A DNA stretch of 24,155 nt from positions 1-24,155 of IMG/VR virus record IMGVR_UViG_3300032265_001381, one strand, 5' to 3'. Below, one piece after another: positions 16,026-21,353 of this stretch. The position numbers and the translations under genes are program-made. The DNA comes from a virus. Below the pieces are notes generated by a model. That model worked only from the letters and a program-made list of their open reading frames with translations. It made no database searches and was not told the DNA's origin. Position 1 is the first letter of the stretch; each line of letters opens with the position of its first letter.

Positions 16026-16192
16026 AAGTAATTTTATAAAAAAATTTTACAATGCGGAATTGTTTAATAAATGTAGAAAAGTATAAAAACTCAGGCTTTG
16101 TGGGGCCCCCCGCCCGTCCCTCCCCGATGGGACCCTAAACGGTGTATGGCCTTATAAGAAAGGCCCCTTGCCCATTATGCCTCCTAGCGTAT

Positions 16193-16274
16193 GTGAGTAC
16201 TCACTTACAGGCCAAGCTGTCGCATGCACCATATTGGTGCACTAAGTAAGTGAGCGCTCACTGGGGGGCTTGGC
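16193..16274. promoter_or_regulatory. Nested palindrome cluster (operator-like)
   Basis: This segment holds the perfect palindromes GTGAGTACTCAC (16193-16204) and AGTGAGCGCTCACT (16249-16262). Between them is the dyad TGCACCATATTGGTGCA (16225-16241). The arms CTCACTTAC (16200-16208) and GTAAGTGAG (16246-16254) are mutually complementary, as are GCCAAGC (16211-16217) and GCTTGGC (16268-16274). Alternative cruciforms or two types of operator are possible. Confidence 0.55.
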
Positions 16275-16296
16275 ACTCAGGCACATCGACTGCTGC

Positions 16297-16355
16297 TAAT
16301 GGGGACAGAGTGGGTAGCGGGCCAGTGTGCTGCACTGCAGTAATGGGGACAGAGT
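16297..16355. repeat. 15-base direct repeat pair
   Basis: TAATGGGGACAGAGT occurs at 16297-16311 and 16341-16355, 44 bases apart start to start (about four helical turns). It is preceded by GCTGC or CTGCAG-like bases. This phased spacing suits a protein-binding repeat. Confidence 0.5.
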
Positions 16356-16390
16356 CGACGTGCTGCACTGTGTCATTGCCAGTTAGGCAG

Positions 16391-16407
16391 TGCACCATGT
16401 TGGTGCA
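16391..16407. promoter_or_regulatory. Second TGCACCA dyad (operator-like)
   Basis: TGCACCATGTTGGTGCA has 7-bp arms identical to those of the dyad at 16225-16241, differing in one central base. Two near-identical dyads 166 bases apart in a non-coding divergent region suggest a dimeric repressor or looping site. Confidence 0.5.
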
Positions 16408-16691
16408 TTGGCATAGGGGCGTCTAGACGGGCCGCCATGACGTGATCGCCAGTCAGGCTACTAGCGTATCACCGCGCCGAGATCTCTAGCAATCCAGTAG
16501 ACAGTGGGGTTGCGGGGAGGGGTTACGCGCAGGCGAGGCGATAGGGGGGAGTGGACCGCCATACCAGCAGCCGGCAGCCCCCACGCTATCCCACTATCCC
16601 CCACCGCGCCCCACTAATCGCCACCAAACCCAGTAGCCAATTGGGCCCCAAAGATTGTCAGATTAGAGGGTAGTTTTTTTGTCGAAAGTTC

Positions 16692-16720
16692 TTGTGTTTG
16701 TGCATATAGCTTGCGATACT
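16692..16720 (+). promoter_or_regulatory. Possible sigma-70 promoter for early genes
   Basis: TTGTGT (16692-16697), a 17-base spacer and GATACT (16715-16720) is a weak match to the -35/-10 consensus. It lies about 90 bases before the first hammerhead and is the best candidate found for driving the rightward small-gene operon. Confidence 0.3.
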
Positions 16721-16810
16721 GATTCTGTTGTAACGAAGTACGCAAACCCAACCGCGATAAATAAGGGGGAGCCGGCAGAACCGGTGCTGTTATCCAACAC
16801 AGCGTATGAG

Positions 16811-16861
16811 GGTCTCAGCGTTATGCGCTGACTGATGAGGCCAAGGACCAAGGCCGAAACC
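16811..16861 (+). ncRNA. Hammerhead ribozyme 1 (stem III open)
   Basis: The core is complete. GGTC (16811-16814) is the cleavage triplet with its stem III base. Stem I is TCAGCG/CGCTGA with a TTATG loop (16815-16831). CTGATGA follows (16832-16838). Stem II is GGCC/GGCC with a 9-base loop (16839-16855). GAAA lies at 16856-16859. Stem III is only GGT/ACC, but GGT at 16783-16785 and the hairpin GCTGT/ACAGC (16786-16803) could stack on ACC 16862-16864. Predicted cleavage is after C16814. The ribosome binding site AAGGAG (16865-16870) follows directly, with the ATG at 16878. Confidence 0.75.
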
Positions 16862-16877
16862 ACCAAGGAGATACATT

Positions 16878-17231
16878 ATGAAATACGATATTAGCGTAGC
16901 AACTGATCTTTATACCGCAGGTAATACCGAAGACGGCCAGCCGTTTATCGCCGAGTTATATTACGTAGTAATGCAATACGAAGATGGTCGTAAGTTTCAG
17001 CATCAAGCCATATTCTTCGGTGCAGAGTATAGCGAAGACGAAGACGGTTTTGGTTACGCAGATGTACGCGAAACAGCATTAGCTAACGCAGAACGTTTAG
17101 CCGAGCGCGTGCGCAATGGTAATATTAATTTTAGATGTTGGGATGAAGTAGATCCAGCCTACGGATCAGATGCATACGTAGCGCAGGGTACAGAGGCTAA
17201 GCGTGTATTCGCTGAACGTCTCGAAGGATAG
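16878..17231 (+). CDS. Early small protein, unknown
   Basis: This acidic 117-aa protein starts MKYDISVATDLYTAGNTEDG. It has beta-like segments (IAELYYVVMQYEDGRKFQHQ) and a helix (ETALANAERLAERVRNG). The ATG has AAGGAG 7 bases upstream, directly after hammerhead 1. The next ribozyme starts two bases after its stop codon. No family is recognised; it is probably an early host-takeover or accessory gene. Confidence 0.7.
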   Translation: MKYDISVATDLYTAGNTEDGQPFIAELYYVVMQYEDGRKFQHQAIFFGAEYSEDEDGFGYADVRETALANAERLAERVRNGNINFRCWDEVDPAYGSDAYVAQGTEAKRVFAERLEG

Positions 17232-17233
17232 CA

Positions 17234-17286
17234 GGTCGAAACAGCCTAACGGCTGTCTGAGCGTTAGGCGCTCACTGATGATGACC
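17234..17286 (+). ncRNA. Hammerhead ribozyme 2 (type II)
   Basis: The order is GGTC (stem II strand, 17234-17237), GAAA (17238-17241), stem III with arms CAGCC/GGCTG plus the A-T pair and a TAAC loop, and TC at 17256-17257. Stem I is TGAGCG/CGCTCA with loop TTAGG (17258-17274). Core CTGATGA (17275-17281), an extra T and GACC (17283-17286) close stem II. Cleavage is predicted after C17257, leaving a hairpin on each side of the cut. The ends lie in stem II, so this is the type II topology. It lies wholly between two genes. Confidence 0.85.
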
Positions 17287-17306
17287 AACCAACTAGGAGA
17301 TGCACC

Positions 17307-17528
17307 ATGATTACAACAGGCAAAACAGAATACGACGTAGGACTAAGCTGGAAAGCATACGAGCACCTCGGCAGCAAGGGCAAGTTGGCTCTCAAGCGGG
17401 AACATAACTTTAAGGAGCGCACGTTCAGAACCAAAGATGAGGCCGAGCAGTTTGCAGCGGCCGAACGCGAACGAACTGGGCTGGAGCTGCGCGTAGGTGA
17501 GTGCACCCCAATCTACGGCATTCTGTAA
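17307..17528 (+). CDS. Early small basic protein, unknown
   Basis: This 73-aa protein starts MITTGKTEYDVGLSWKAYEH. The middle is basic (KLALKREHNFKERTF). The FRTKDEAEQFAAAERE segment resembles ends of other small proteins here (67-aa protein at 18801, 28-aa fragment at 24072). The ribosome binding site AGGAG lies 8 bases before the ATG in the leader released by hammerhead 2. The function is unknown. Confidence 0.7.
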   Translation: MITTGKTEYDVGLSWKAYEHLGSKGKLALKREHNFKERTFRTKDEAEQFAAAERERTGLELRVGECTPIYGIL

Positions 17529-17532
17529 CACA

Positions 17533-17586
17533 GGTCGAAACCGCATGGACTGCGGTCTCCACGTTAGGCGTGGACTGATGATGACC
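17533..17586 (+). ncRNA. Hammerhead ribozyme 3 (type II)
   Basis: The architecture matches ribozyme 2 with different helix sequences: GGTC, GAAA (17537-17540), stem III with arms CCGCA/TGCGG plus the A-T pair and a TGGAC loop, TC at 17556-17557, and stem I TCCACG/CGTGGA with loop TTAGG (17558-17574). CTGATGA (17575-17581), one extra T and GACC follow. Stems I and III differ from ribozyme 2 by compensating changes, while the core and stem I loop are identical. Cleavage is predicted after C17557. Confidence 0.85.
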
Positions 17587-17606
17587 AACCAACTAGGAGA
17601 TACACC

Positions 17607-17792
17607 ATGACTAAATACCAACTTGAAGAGCATCTACGCGCCCTGCTAGTAGAAGATCGCCTTTGTTATGAAGAGGGTGACTGGGAACGCCGCAATTACA
17701 TCGGGATGTGCATTGATAACACCCGTGACCAGCTCGCGGACATCGAGGCCGAGTGGGCACTTGTAATGCACGAAGCACAAAATAACCAATAG
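17607..17792 (+). CDS. Early small acidic protein, unknown
   Basis: This 61-aa protein starts MTKYQLEEHLRALLVEDRLC. It is almost entirely helical and acidic (NTRDQLADIEAEWALVMHEA). AGGAG precedes the ATG in the leader downstream of hammerhead 3. Its stop codon lies inside the next gene's ribosome-binding leader. The function is unknown. Confidence 0.65.
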   Translation: MTKYQLEEHLRALLVEDRLCYEEGDWERRNYIGMCIDNTRDQLADIEAEWALVMHEAQNNQ

Positions 17793-17802
17793 GAGATACA
17801 CC

Positions 17803-18057
17803 ATGATCAAACTTAAATCAATCCGCGTGCCCCAATTTAAAAAGGGCCAGAGCGAGTGGCACGTAGTCAACCGCAATGATTACCAGTTGGTAGGCTTTAT
17901 TCGCTTCTATGGCTCTGACAACGACTACCATTACGTAGCCTATGTAAAGGACGACGAAGAGCCAAGCGGCCACCTGTTAGGCCGGTCACTGAGCCAATCG
18001 GGGGCGTTATCCTTAATCCGCAACCATTACAAGGCCAAGGAGGCTGTATGTTTATAG
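17803..18057 (+). CDS. Early small protein, unknown
   Basis: This 84-aa protein starts MIKLKSIRVPQFKKGQSEWH. It has beta-like strands with aromatic residues (YQLVGFIRFYGSDNDYHYVA) and a basic C-terminal helix. Its leader carries the same AGGAGATACACCATGA string as the hammerhead-linked genes but no ribozyme. Its end overlaps the next gene by 10 bases. The function is unknown. Confidence 0.65.
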   Translation: MIKLKSIRVPQFKKGQSEWHVVNRNDYQLVGFIRFYGSDNDYHYVAYVKDDEEPSGHLLGRSLSQSGALSLIRNHYKAKEAVCL

Positions 18058-18185
18058 TGTTTTATAAAACCCGGGGCGAGGAATACAGCGCCTCGTTCAA
18101 TGACATTAAACGAGCCAGGGCGTTTGCCCGGTTTGTGGGTGGCAAGCTGGAGAGCCGCCTGTCATGCATCTTTAATAAACTATAA
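18048..18185 (+). CDS. Very small basic protein (45 aa), unknown
   Basis: This short open frame starts MFIVFYKTRGEEYSASFNDI and ends SRLSCIFNKL. A strong ribosome binding site (AAGGAGG, 6 bases before the ATG) sits in the end of the previous gene and supports translation. The layout (FIV start, then F..I.RA.AFARF) resembles the partial gene at 24072. The function is unknown. Confidence 0.6.
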   Translation: MFIVFYKTRGEEYSASFNDIKRARAFARFVGGKLESRLSCIFNKL

Positions 18186-18256
18186 AAGCAGCAGGCTCGT
18201 TCTATGAGCTTGTGGCTCAGTACAATAAACAAATCAACACAAAAAGGAATACCACC

Positions 18257-18511
18257 ATGAAAAGAAATTACAGACTAGCATTTAACGCGCTCACCAAGTT
18301 GGGCGTGCCACTTTACCAACGCAGCGACATGGAAAACTGGGCCATAAGCGCAGAAGATAGCAACAGCTATAAATTCTGTGACTACTACGACGGATACAGA
18401 ATAGACGACTGGGAGTTTGGCGTGTCGCCAGTGATATTCAATACCCTGCGTAAATATGGCCTGCATGCAGAATGGATCAACCCGGGTGAGCTGGGTGTGT
18501 ACGAAGACTAA
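18257..18511 (+). CDS. Early small protein, unknown
   Basis: This 84-aa protein starts MKRNYRLAFNALTKLGVPLY and ends INPGELGVYED. It is acidic and rich in aromatic residues (FCDYYDGYRIDDWEFGVSPV). The ATG at 18257 has AAGGA upstream; an upstream in-frame GTG at 18212 lacks one. The 71-base gap before it holds only short weak hairpins. The type is familiar from environmental phages but has no known function. Confidence 0.65.
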   Translation: MKRNYRLAFNALTKLGVPLYQRSDMENWAISAEDSNSYKFCDYYDGYRIDDWEFGVSPVIFNTLRKYGLHAEWINPGELGVYED

Positions 18512-18525
18512 TAAGGAGATTTAAA

Positions 18526-18801
18526 ATGAATGACTTGCAATTTGCAGTACGTGAACTCGAAAAAGCCTTTTTCAAGGCCGAATATTTGAGGATGCACGAA
18601 GAGGTAATGTTGCTAGATAGCCCGGCCAAGCAGGTGGGTTACTTGCAAAGTGTTATGTCGAGCAACAGCTCGAGCTGGAGTGGTGCCCAGAGTGCCACCA
18701 ATTTGCAAGAGCAAATTCGTCGCGATATAGCGATTGATATTTTGCGCACAGTGGCTGGGCGTATGATGTATGAGGAAATTAAAATTAAGGAGTGTGCATA
18801 A
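18526..18801 (+). CDS. Early helical protein, unknown
   Basis: This 91-aa, mostly helical protein starts MNDLQFAVRELEKAFFKAEY, with a Ser/Asn-rich loop (SSNSSSWSGAQSATN) in the middle. The ribosome binding site AAGGAG is well placed. Its stop shares a base with the next start (TAATG), showing coupling. The function is unknown. Confidence 0.65.
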   Translation: MNDLQFAVRELEKAFFKAEYLRMHEEVMLLDSPAKQVGYLQSVMSSNSSSWSGAQSATNLQEQIRRDIAIDILRTVAGRMMYEEIKIKECA

Positions 18802-19004
18802 TGAATGACTTTAACCAACAGTGTGCCCAGTTGTGGAACACGCCAGTGGACGCACCAACGACCTACGAGGTGCAGGTGTGCCCATTTGGTGGGGGCACCT
18901 ACGAGATATATAAGCGTAAGGGCGGCATAGGTATGCCGTATGACCGTAAGCGTTTTAAAACCCGTGCCGAGGCACAGGCTCACTTTGAGGAGTTAGGACT
19001 ATGA
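18801..19004 (+). CDS. Small basic protein with FKTRAEA motif, unknown
   Basis: This 67-aa protein starts MNDFNQQCAQLWNTPVDAPT. The C-terminal half is a short beta-beta-alpha pattern (YEIYKRKGGIGMPYDRKRFK, then TRAEAQAHFEELG). The ATG at 18801 is preferred over a GTG at 18792 because AAGGAG lies 9 bases upstream. It overlaps the next gene by 4 bases (ATGA). The function is unknown. Confidence 0.65.
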   Translation: MNDFNQQCAQLWNTPVDAPTTYEVQVCPFGGGTYEIYKRKGGIGMPYDRKRFKTRAEAQAHFEELGL

Positions 19005-19270
19005 GCACCATGTACAACGTATTTACGATTGAGTTTGATAACAAAAAACCAAGCCGGGCCCAAGTGCTTAAAAAAGTACAGTCGGCCATTAAAGACGGCC
19101 ACAAGGCCATAGAGGTCCTGTGGGGCGAGAACTGGTTACAGCTGGACTTCCACCCCAGCCATCACAAATGGTATGGCAGCGGCTGGATTAAGGACATTGG
19201 CGGGGACGCTATTGTCGACACACTAAACGAGCAACATAAAAACGCAGTACTTAACCTATGGAATACTTAA
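19001..19270 (+). CDS. Early small protein, unknown
   Basis: This 89-aa protein starts MSTMYNVFTIEFDNKKPSRA. It contains a helix (QVLKKVQSAIKDGHKAIEVL) and an aromatic/His-rich middle (WLQLDFHPSHHKWYGSGW). It has GAGGAG and TTAGGA upstream and ATGA coupling to the previous gene. The next gene starts two bases after its stop. The function is unknown. Confidence 0.65.
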   Translation: MSTMYNVFTIEFDNKKPSRAQVLKKVQSAIKDGHKAIEVLWGENWLQLDFHPSHHKWYGSGWIKDIGGDAIVDTLNEQHKNAVLNLWNT

Positions 19271-19271
19271 C

Positions 19272-19505
19272 ATGAGTAAATTAGAACCCTGTGCAACGTG
19301 CACGAATCAAAGTCTATGTGGGTACGAAGAGATGGCCTGCATGGCATTTGTCGGATTTGTTTGTCGTGGTGAATATTATGAAAAAGATAAACAAAACCCC
19401 AACGCATGGAACTACATGATGATTTATAACAAATCAGCTGAAGTGACAATGAACTGGCTGTATAATGAACACATGAACAAGAAAAGAAAGGAAGCAAATG
19501 TTTAA
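19272..19505 (+). CDS. Small Cys-rich, possibly zinc-binding protein
   Basis: This 77-aa protein starts MSKLEPCATCTNQSLCGYEE, with Cys at 7, 10, 16, 23 and 31 (CATC, C, C, C). The spacing suggests one metal site or disulfide pair. The C-terminus is basic (NKKRKEANV). Its end overlaps the next gene by 8 bases. No known family is recognised. Confidence 0.6.
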   Translation: MSKLEPCATCTNQSLCGYEEMACMAFVGFVCRGEYYEKDKQNPNAWNYMMIYNKSAEVTMNWLYNEHMNKKRKEANV

Positions 19506-19641
19506 TTACTACTGCAATAACCACGGCTTTGACCGTTACGAAGACGCACGCAGCTACGCGGACTTGTTACTAAATCGGTATCGCATATACAAATGCATTT
19601 TCACAAAAGCCGAGATGGAATCAATGACCGTAGAGGCATAA
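19498..19641 (+). CDS. Very small protein (47 aa), unknown
   Basis: This frame starts MFNYYCNNHGFDRYEDARSY and ends ESMTVEA. AAAGGAAG lies upstream of the ATG within the previous gene, which supports translation. Its centre (FDRYEDARSYADLLLNRYRI) is helical. The function is unknown. Confidence 0.55.
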   Translation: MFNYYCNNHGFDRYEDARSYADLLLNRYRIYKCIFTKAEMESMTVEA

Positions 19642-19658
19642 ACCAAACTGAGTATTTT

Positions 19659-19667
19659 TGATATAAT
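19659..19667 (+). promoter_or_regulatory. Extended -10 promoter before the sigma-factor pair
   Basis: TGATATAAT is a perfect TGnTATAAT extended -10 element. It is followed 22 bases later by the ATG of the 88-aa gene with an AAAGGAA ribosome binding site. No -35 box is evident, as is usual for extended -10 promoters. It would be read by the host sigma-70 and give the phage sigma factor early expression. Confidence 0.55.
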
Positions 19668-19689
19668 TAACAACACAAAAGGAATCACC

Positions 19690-19956
19690 ATGAACATGAC
19701 AGAAAAAATTGACGAGTTAGGAATTTTAGTAAAAGAGATTGCACAGCGTGAGGCCGCAGCACGGGCCATCAAGGCAGAGTTAATCGCCTTGGGTGCTGGC
19801 AAGTACGAGGGGCTGCAGTTCTTTGCAGAGGTGCAGCACTACGACCGTGCAACGATTAGCCCAACGCTAGTACGCAAGCTAAGCAATGAAGAGTTTGTTG
19901 CCAGTGTTACAGAAGTTAAGGCAATCGACGCCGTAGTAGTTAAAGCAATCGAATAA
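19690..19956 (+). CDS. Small protein upstream of sigma factor, unknown
   Basis: This 88-aa protein starts MNMTEKIDELGILVKEIAQR. An N-terminal helical coiled coil (about 3-32) precedes a beta-like part (GKYEGLQFFAEVQHYDRATI) and a short helix (PTLVRKLSNEEFVASV). A second ATG lies two codons on. It shares the operon with the sigma factor gene, 9 bases away. This shape recurs in small phage proteins, but the function is unknown. Confidence 0.65.
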   Translation: MNMTEKIDELGILVKEIAQREAAARAIKAELIALGAGKYEGLQFFAEVQHYDRATISPTLVRKLSNEEFVASVTEVKAIDAVVVKAIE

Positions 19957-19965
19957 GGGAATTAC

Positions 19966-20535
19966 GTGGCTGACAATGACATAAAGACGGACTACCTGCA
20001 GTCACTTTTTGGCATTGAGCCACTAACCATGAAAGAAGAGCACGCACTCGGTGCTCGCATAGCCAAGGGTGACAGCCTTGCGCTAGATAAACTCGTAACC
20101 CACAACCTACGCTTTGTGCCACACGTGGTCTGTAAGACGACGTACTGGCAGCACGGCAAGATGCCGCTGGAGGACCTGCTCGCCATTGGTAATGAGCAGC
20201 TGCTCATCGCGGCCAAGCGTTGGAAGCCTATGAAGAATATTAGGTTTTCGGCGTTCGCCAGGTCATTCATACTGCGTGGACTTCAGCGCGAGCTGGACAA
20301 CACGTCAAACATCATCAGATTACCCATCAACATCATGGAAGAACTAAAGCGCATGAACTATAACGAGCGCATGCTACTACAAGAGCTGGGGCGTAAGCCA
20401 CTGGTATCTGAGATAGCAAAGACGATGGACGTAAAAGAGTCTAGGATTCACCAGCTCAAGGGCTTCATAGCCAGAGAGCCGGTGAGCCTAGACAACATTG
20501 AGAACGACAAGTTTTTTGAGGAAAATGATGATTAA
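19966..20535 (+). CDS. Sigma-70-like factor lacking region 4
   Basis: This 189-aa protein begins at a GTG with AAGGGAA upstream. Region 1.2 is LTMKEEHALGARIAKGDSLA (20-39). Region 2 runs from NLRFVPHVV through PLEDLLAIGNEQLLIAAKRW and IRFSAFARSFILRGLQRELD to IRLPINIMEE (47-126). Region 3 is MLLQELGRKPLVSEIAKTMD then VKESRIHQLK (136-165), followed by PVSLDNI. It ends there: region 4, which reads the -35 box, is absent. The ATWW of region 2.3 in housekeeping factors is replaced by ARSF, so strand-opening specificity may differ. It probably binds host RNA polymerase core and redirects it to phage promoters. The family call is strong; the target promoters are inferred. Confidence 0.85.
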   Translation: MADNDIKTDYLQSLFGIEPLTMKEEHALGARIAKGDSLALDKLVTHNLRFVPHVVCKTTYWQHGKMPLEDLLAIGNEQLLIAAKRWKPMKNIRFSAFARSFILRGLQRELDNTSNIIRLPINIMEELKRMNYNERMLLQELGRKPLVSEIAKTMDVKESRIHQLKGFIAREPVSLDNIENDKFFEENDD

Positions 20536-20875
20536 TTTGACAGATAAGCAACAACGGGCTTATCAGCGGTATATAAAGGCGCGTAACCGCGTCGGTCTTG
20601 TGCGGACCAAGGAATTTAACGCTAACAGCTACGTGCCACATCGGGACTACACTAGCACGGTGGATATAGCGGGAATGAACCACCCACTGTTCGAGTTAAA
20701 CGAGGAATGGGCCGAGTACAAGGAGGCATCGCAGGCGTGGTGGGACGCGGAGCCAGCGTTCAGAAAAGAAGAGCGCATGAGCTCTATCAGGGGAGATTAC
20801 GGAGTGCCAGACAGCTGGGACGAAATAAACTCAAGGGTGCAGGATATTTTTTCAGTGATAAAGGACGAGGACTAA
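20528..20875 (+). CDS. Early acidic protein, unknown
   Basis: This 115-aa protein starts MINLTDKQQRAYQRYIKARN. Charged and helical, it contains FELNEEWAEYKEASQAWWDA and ends DIFSVIKDED. The second of two adjacent ATGs (20528) fits the GAGG at 20518-20521 better than 20525. It overlaps the end of the sigma gene by 8 bases. The function is unknown. Confidence 0.6.
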   Translation: MINLTDKQQRAYQRYIKARNRVGLVRTKEFNANSYVPHRDYTSTVDIAGMNHPLFELNEEWAEYKEASQAWWDAEPAFRKEERMSSIRGDYGVPDSWDEINSRVQDIFSVIKDED

Positions 20876-21090
20876 TGGAAAACATAATCAAGGGCATTGT
20901 CATTACCCCAATGGACGTATACGACAAAGAGGGGAACCTTGTACGGATTGAGGGCATAGACTCCACCGGCAAGGCAGTCATAGACGCGGTATGGGATCCG
21001 AATGACAAGCAGACCAACGAGAACCGGATTAAGTTCAGGACGTGGGCATATAAGATGTTAAATCGAATGGGATACGAGGTGCGGATATGA
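20875..21090 (+). CDS. Small protein, unknown
   Basis: This 71-aa protein starts MENIIKGIVITPMDVYDKEG. A small beta-rich part (NLVRIEGIDSTGKAVIDAVW) is followed by a helix (KFRTWAYKMLNRMGYEVRI). It has GAGG upstream, TAATG coupling to the previous gene and ATGA coupling to the next. The function is unknown. Confidence 0.65.
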   Translation: MENIIKGIVITPMDVYDKEGNLVRIEGIDSTGKAVIDAVWDPNDKQTNENRIKFRTWAYKMLNRMGYEVRI

Positions 21091-21185
21091 AGCGCAATAA
21101 CAAGGACTTGGCGTTTAAGCTGTTTTTAATGTTCTCAGTGGTCTATTTTCTGGGCCATTTGGCACATTCGCTGTATAAAGTATGA
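21087..21185 (+). CDS. Tiny membrane protein (32 aa)
   Basis: This short frame starts MKRNNKDLAFKLFLMFSVVY and ends FLGHLAHSLYKV. A basic N-terminus is followed by one hydrophobic segment of about 18 residues, a plausible inner-membrane peptide with its N-terminus in the cytoplasm. Coupled by ATGA to the previous gene, it is the last gene before the second AT-tract element. The function is unknown; a lysis role would be a guess. Confidence 0.5.
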   Translation: MKRNNKDLAFKLFLMFSVVYFLGHLAHSLYKV

Positions 21186-21187
21186 AA

Positions 21188-21343
21188 GTGCACGGGTTGC
21201 GAGGCTTAATTGGTCACTATCAGTTAATAAATATTTTTTTTTAATTTTTTTTAAAAAGAGTTAAATGGGTCTACAACCCATTCAACCCGTGCACTGGTAT
21301 CATAACCCATTGATTTTATTGGAAATAGATGAGAATCATTATC
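21188..21343. repeat. AT-tract element with inverted-repeat ends, copy B
   Basis: A 13-bp exact inverted repeat, AGTGCACGGGTTG (21187-21199) and CAACCCGTGCACT (21283-21295), flanks the same T9-AA-T8-AAAAAG tract as copy A. A 7-bp hairpin AATGGGT-CTACA-ACCCATT (21264-21282) precedes the right arm. Right of it, TTGATTTTATTGGAAATAGA matches copy A with a few changes. It lies directly upstream of the primase-helicase gene. Confidence 0.75.
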
Positions 21344-21353
21344 ATTCACTATA

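Larger units (their letters stand above)
16026..16690. other. Non-coding divergent region between late and early blocks
   Basis: No credible gene is present: frames are short and lack ribosome binding sites. The left end is AT-rich. From about 16100 the DNA is GC-rich, with runs of G or C near 16103-16128 and 16508-16612. It contains the dyad cluster listed separately, a 6-bp hairpin at 16148-16165 (GGCCTT/AAGGCC), a 15-base direct repeat and repeats of GTGCTGCACTG (16327 and 16370). It probably carries control sites for both directions and possibly replication or packaging signals. Confidence 0.6.

Noticed and set aside
16663-16866. 67-codon minus-strand frame over the early leader
   Set aside because: It overlaps ribozyme 1 and the candidate promoter and has no ribosome binding site.
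20310-20325. Second-strand CTGATGA-like string inside the sigma gene, a possible fourth hammerhead
   Set aside because: No matching GAAA and stems are found nearby.
21325-21343. Fur-box-like sequence GAGAATCATTATC
   Set aside because: The right half matches well but the left half poorly. The related dyad in copy A (16013-16025) differs, and AT-rich DNA gives such matches by chance.
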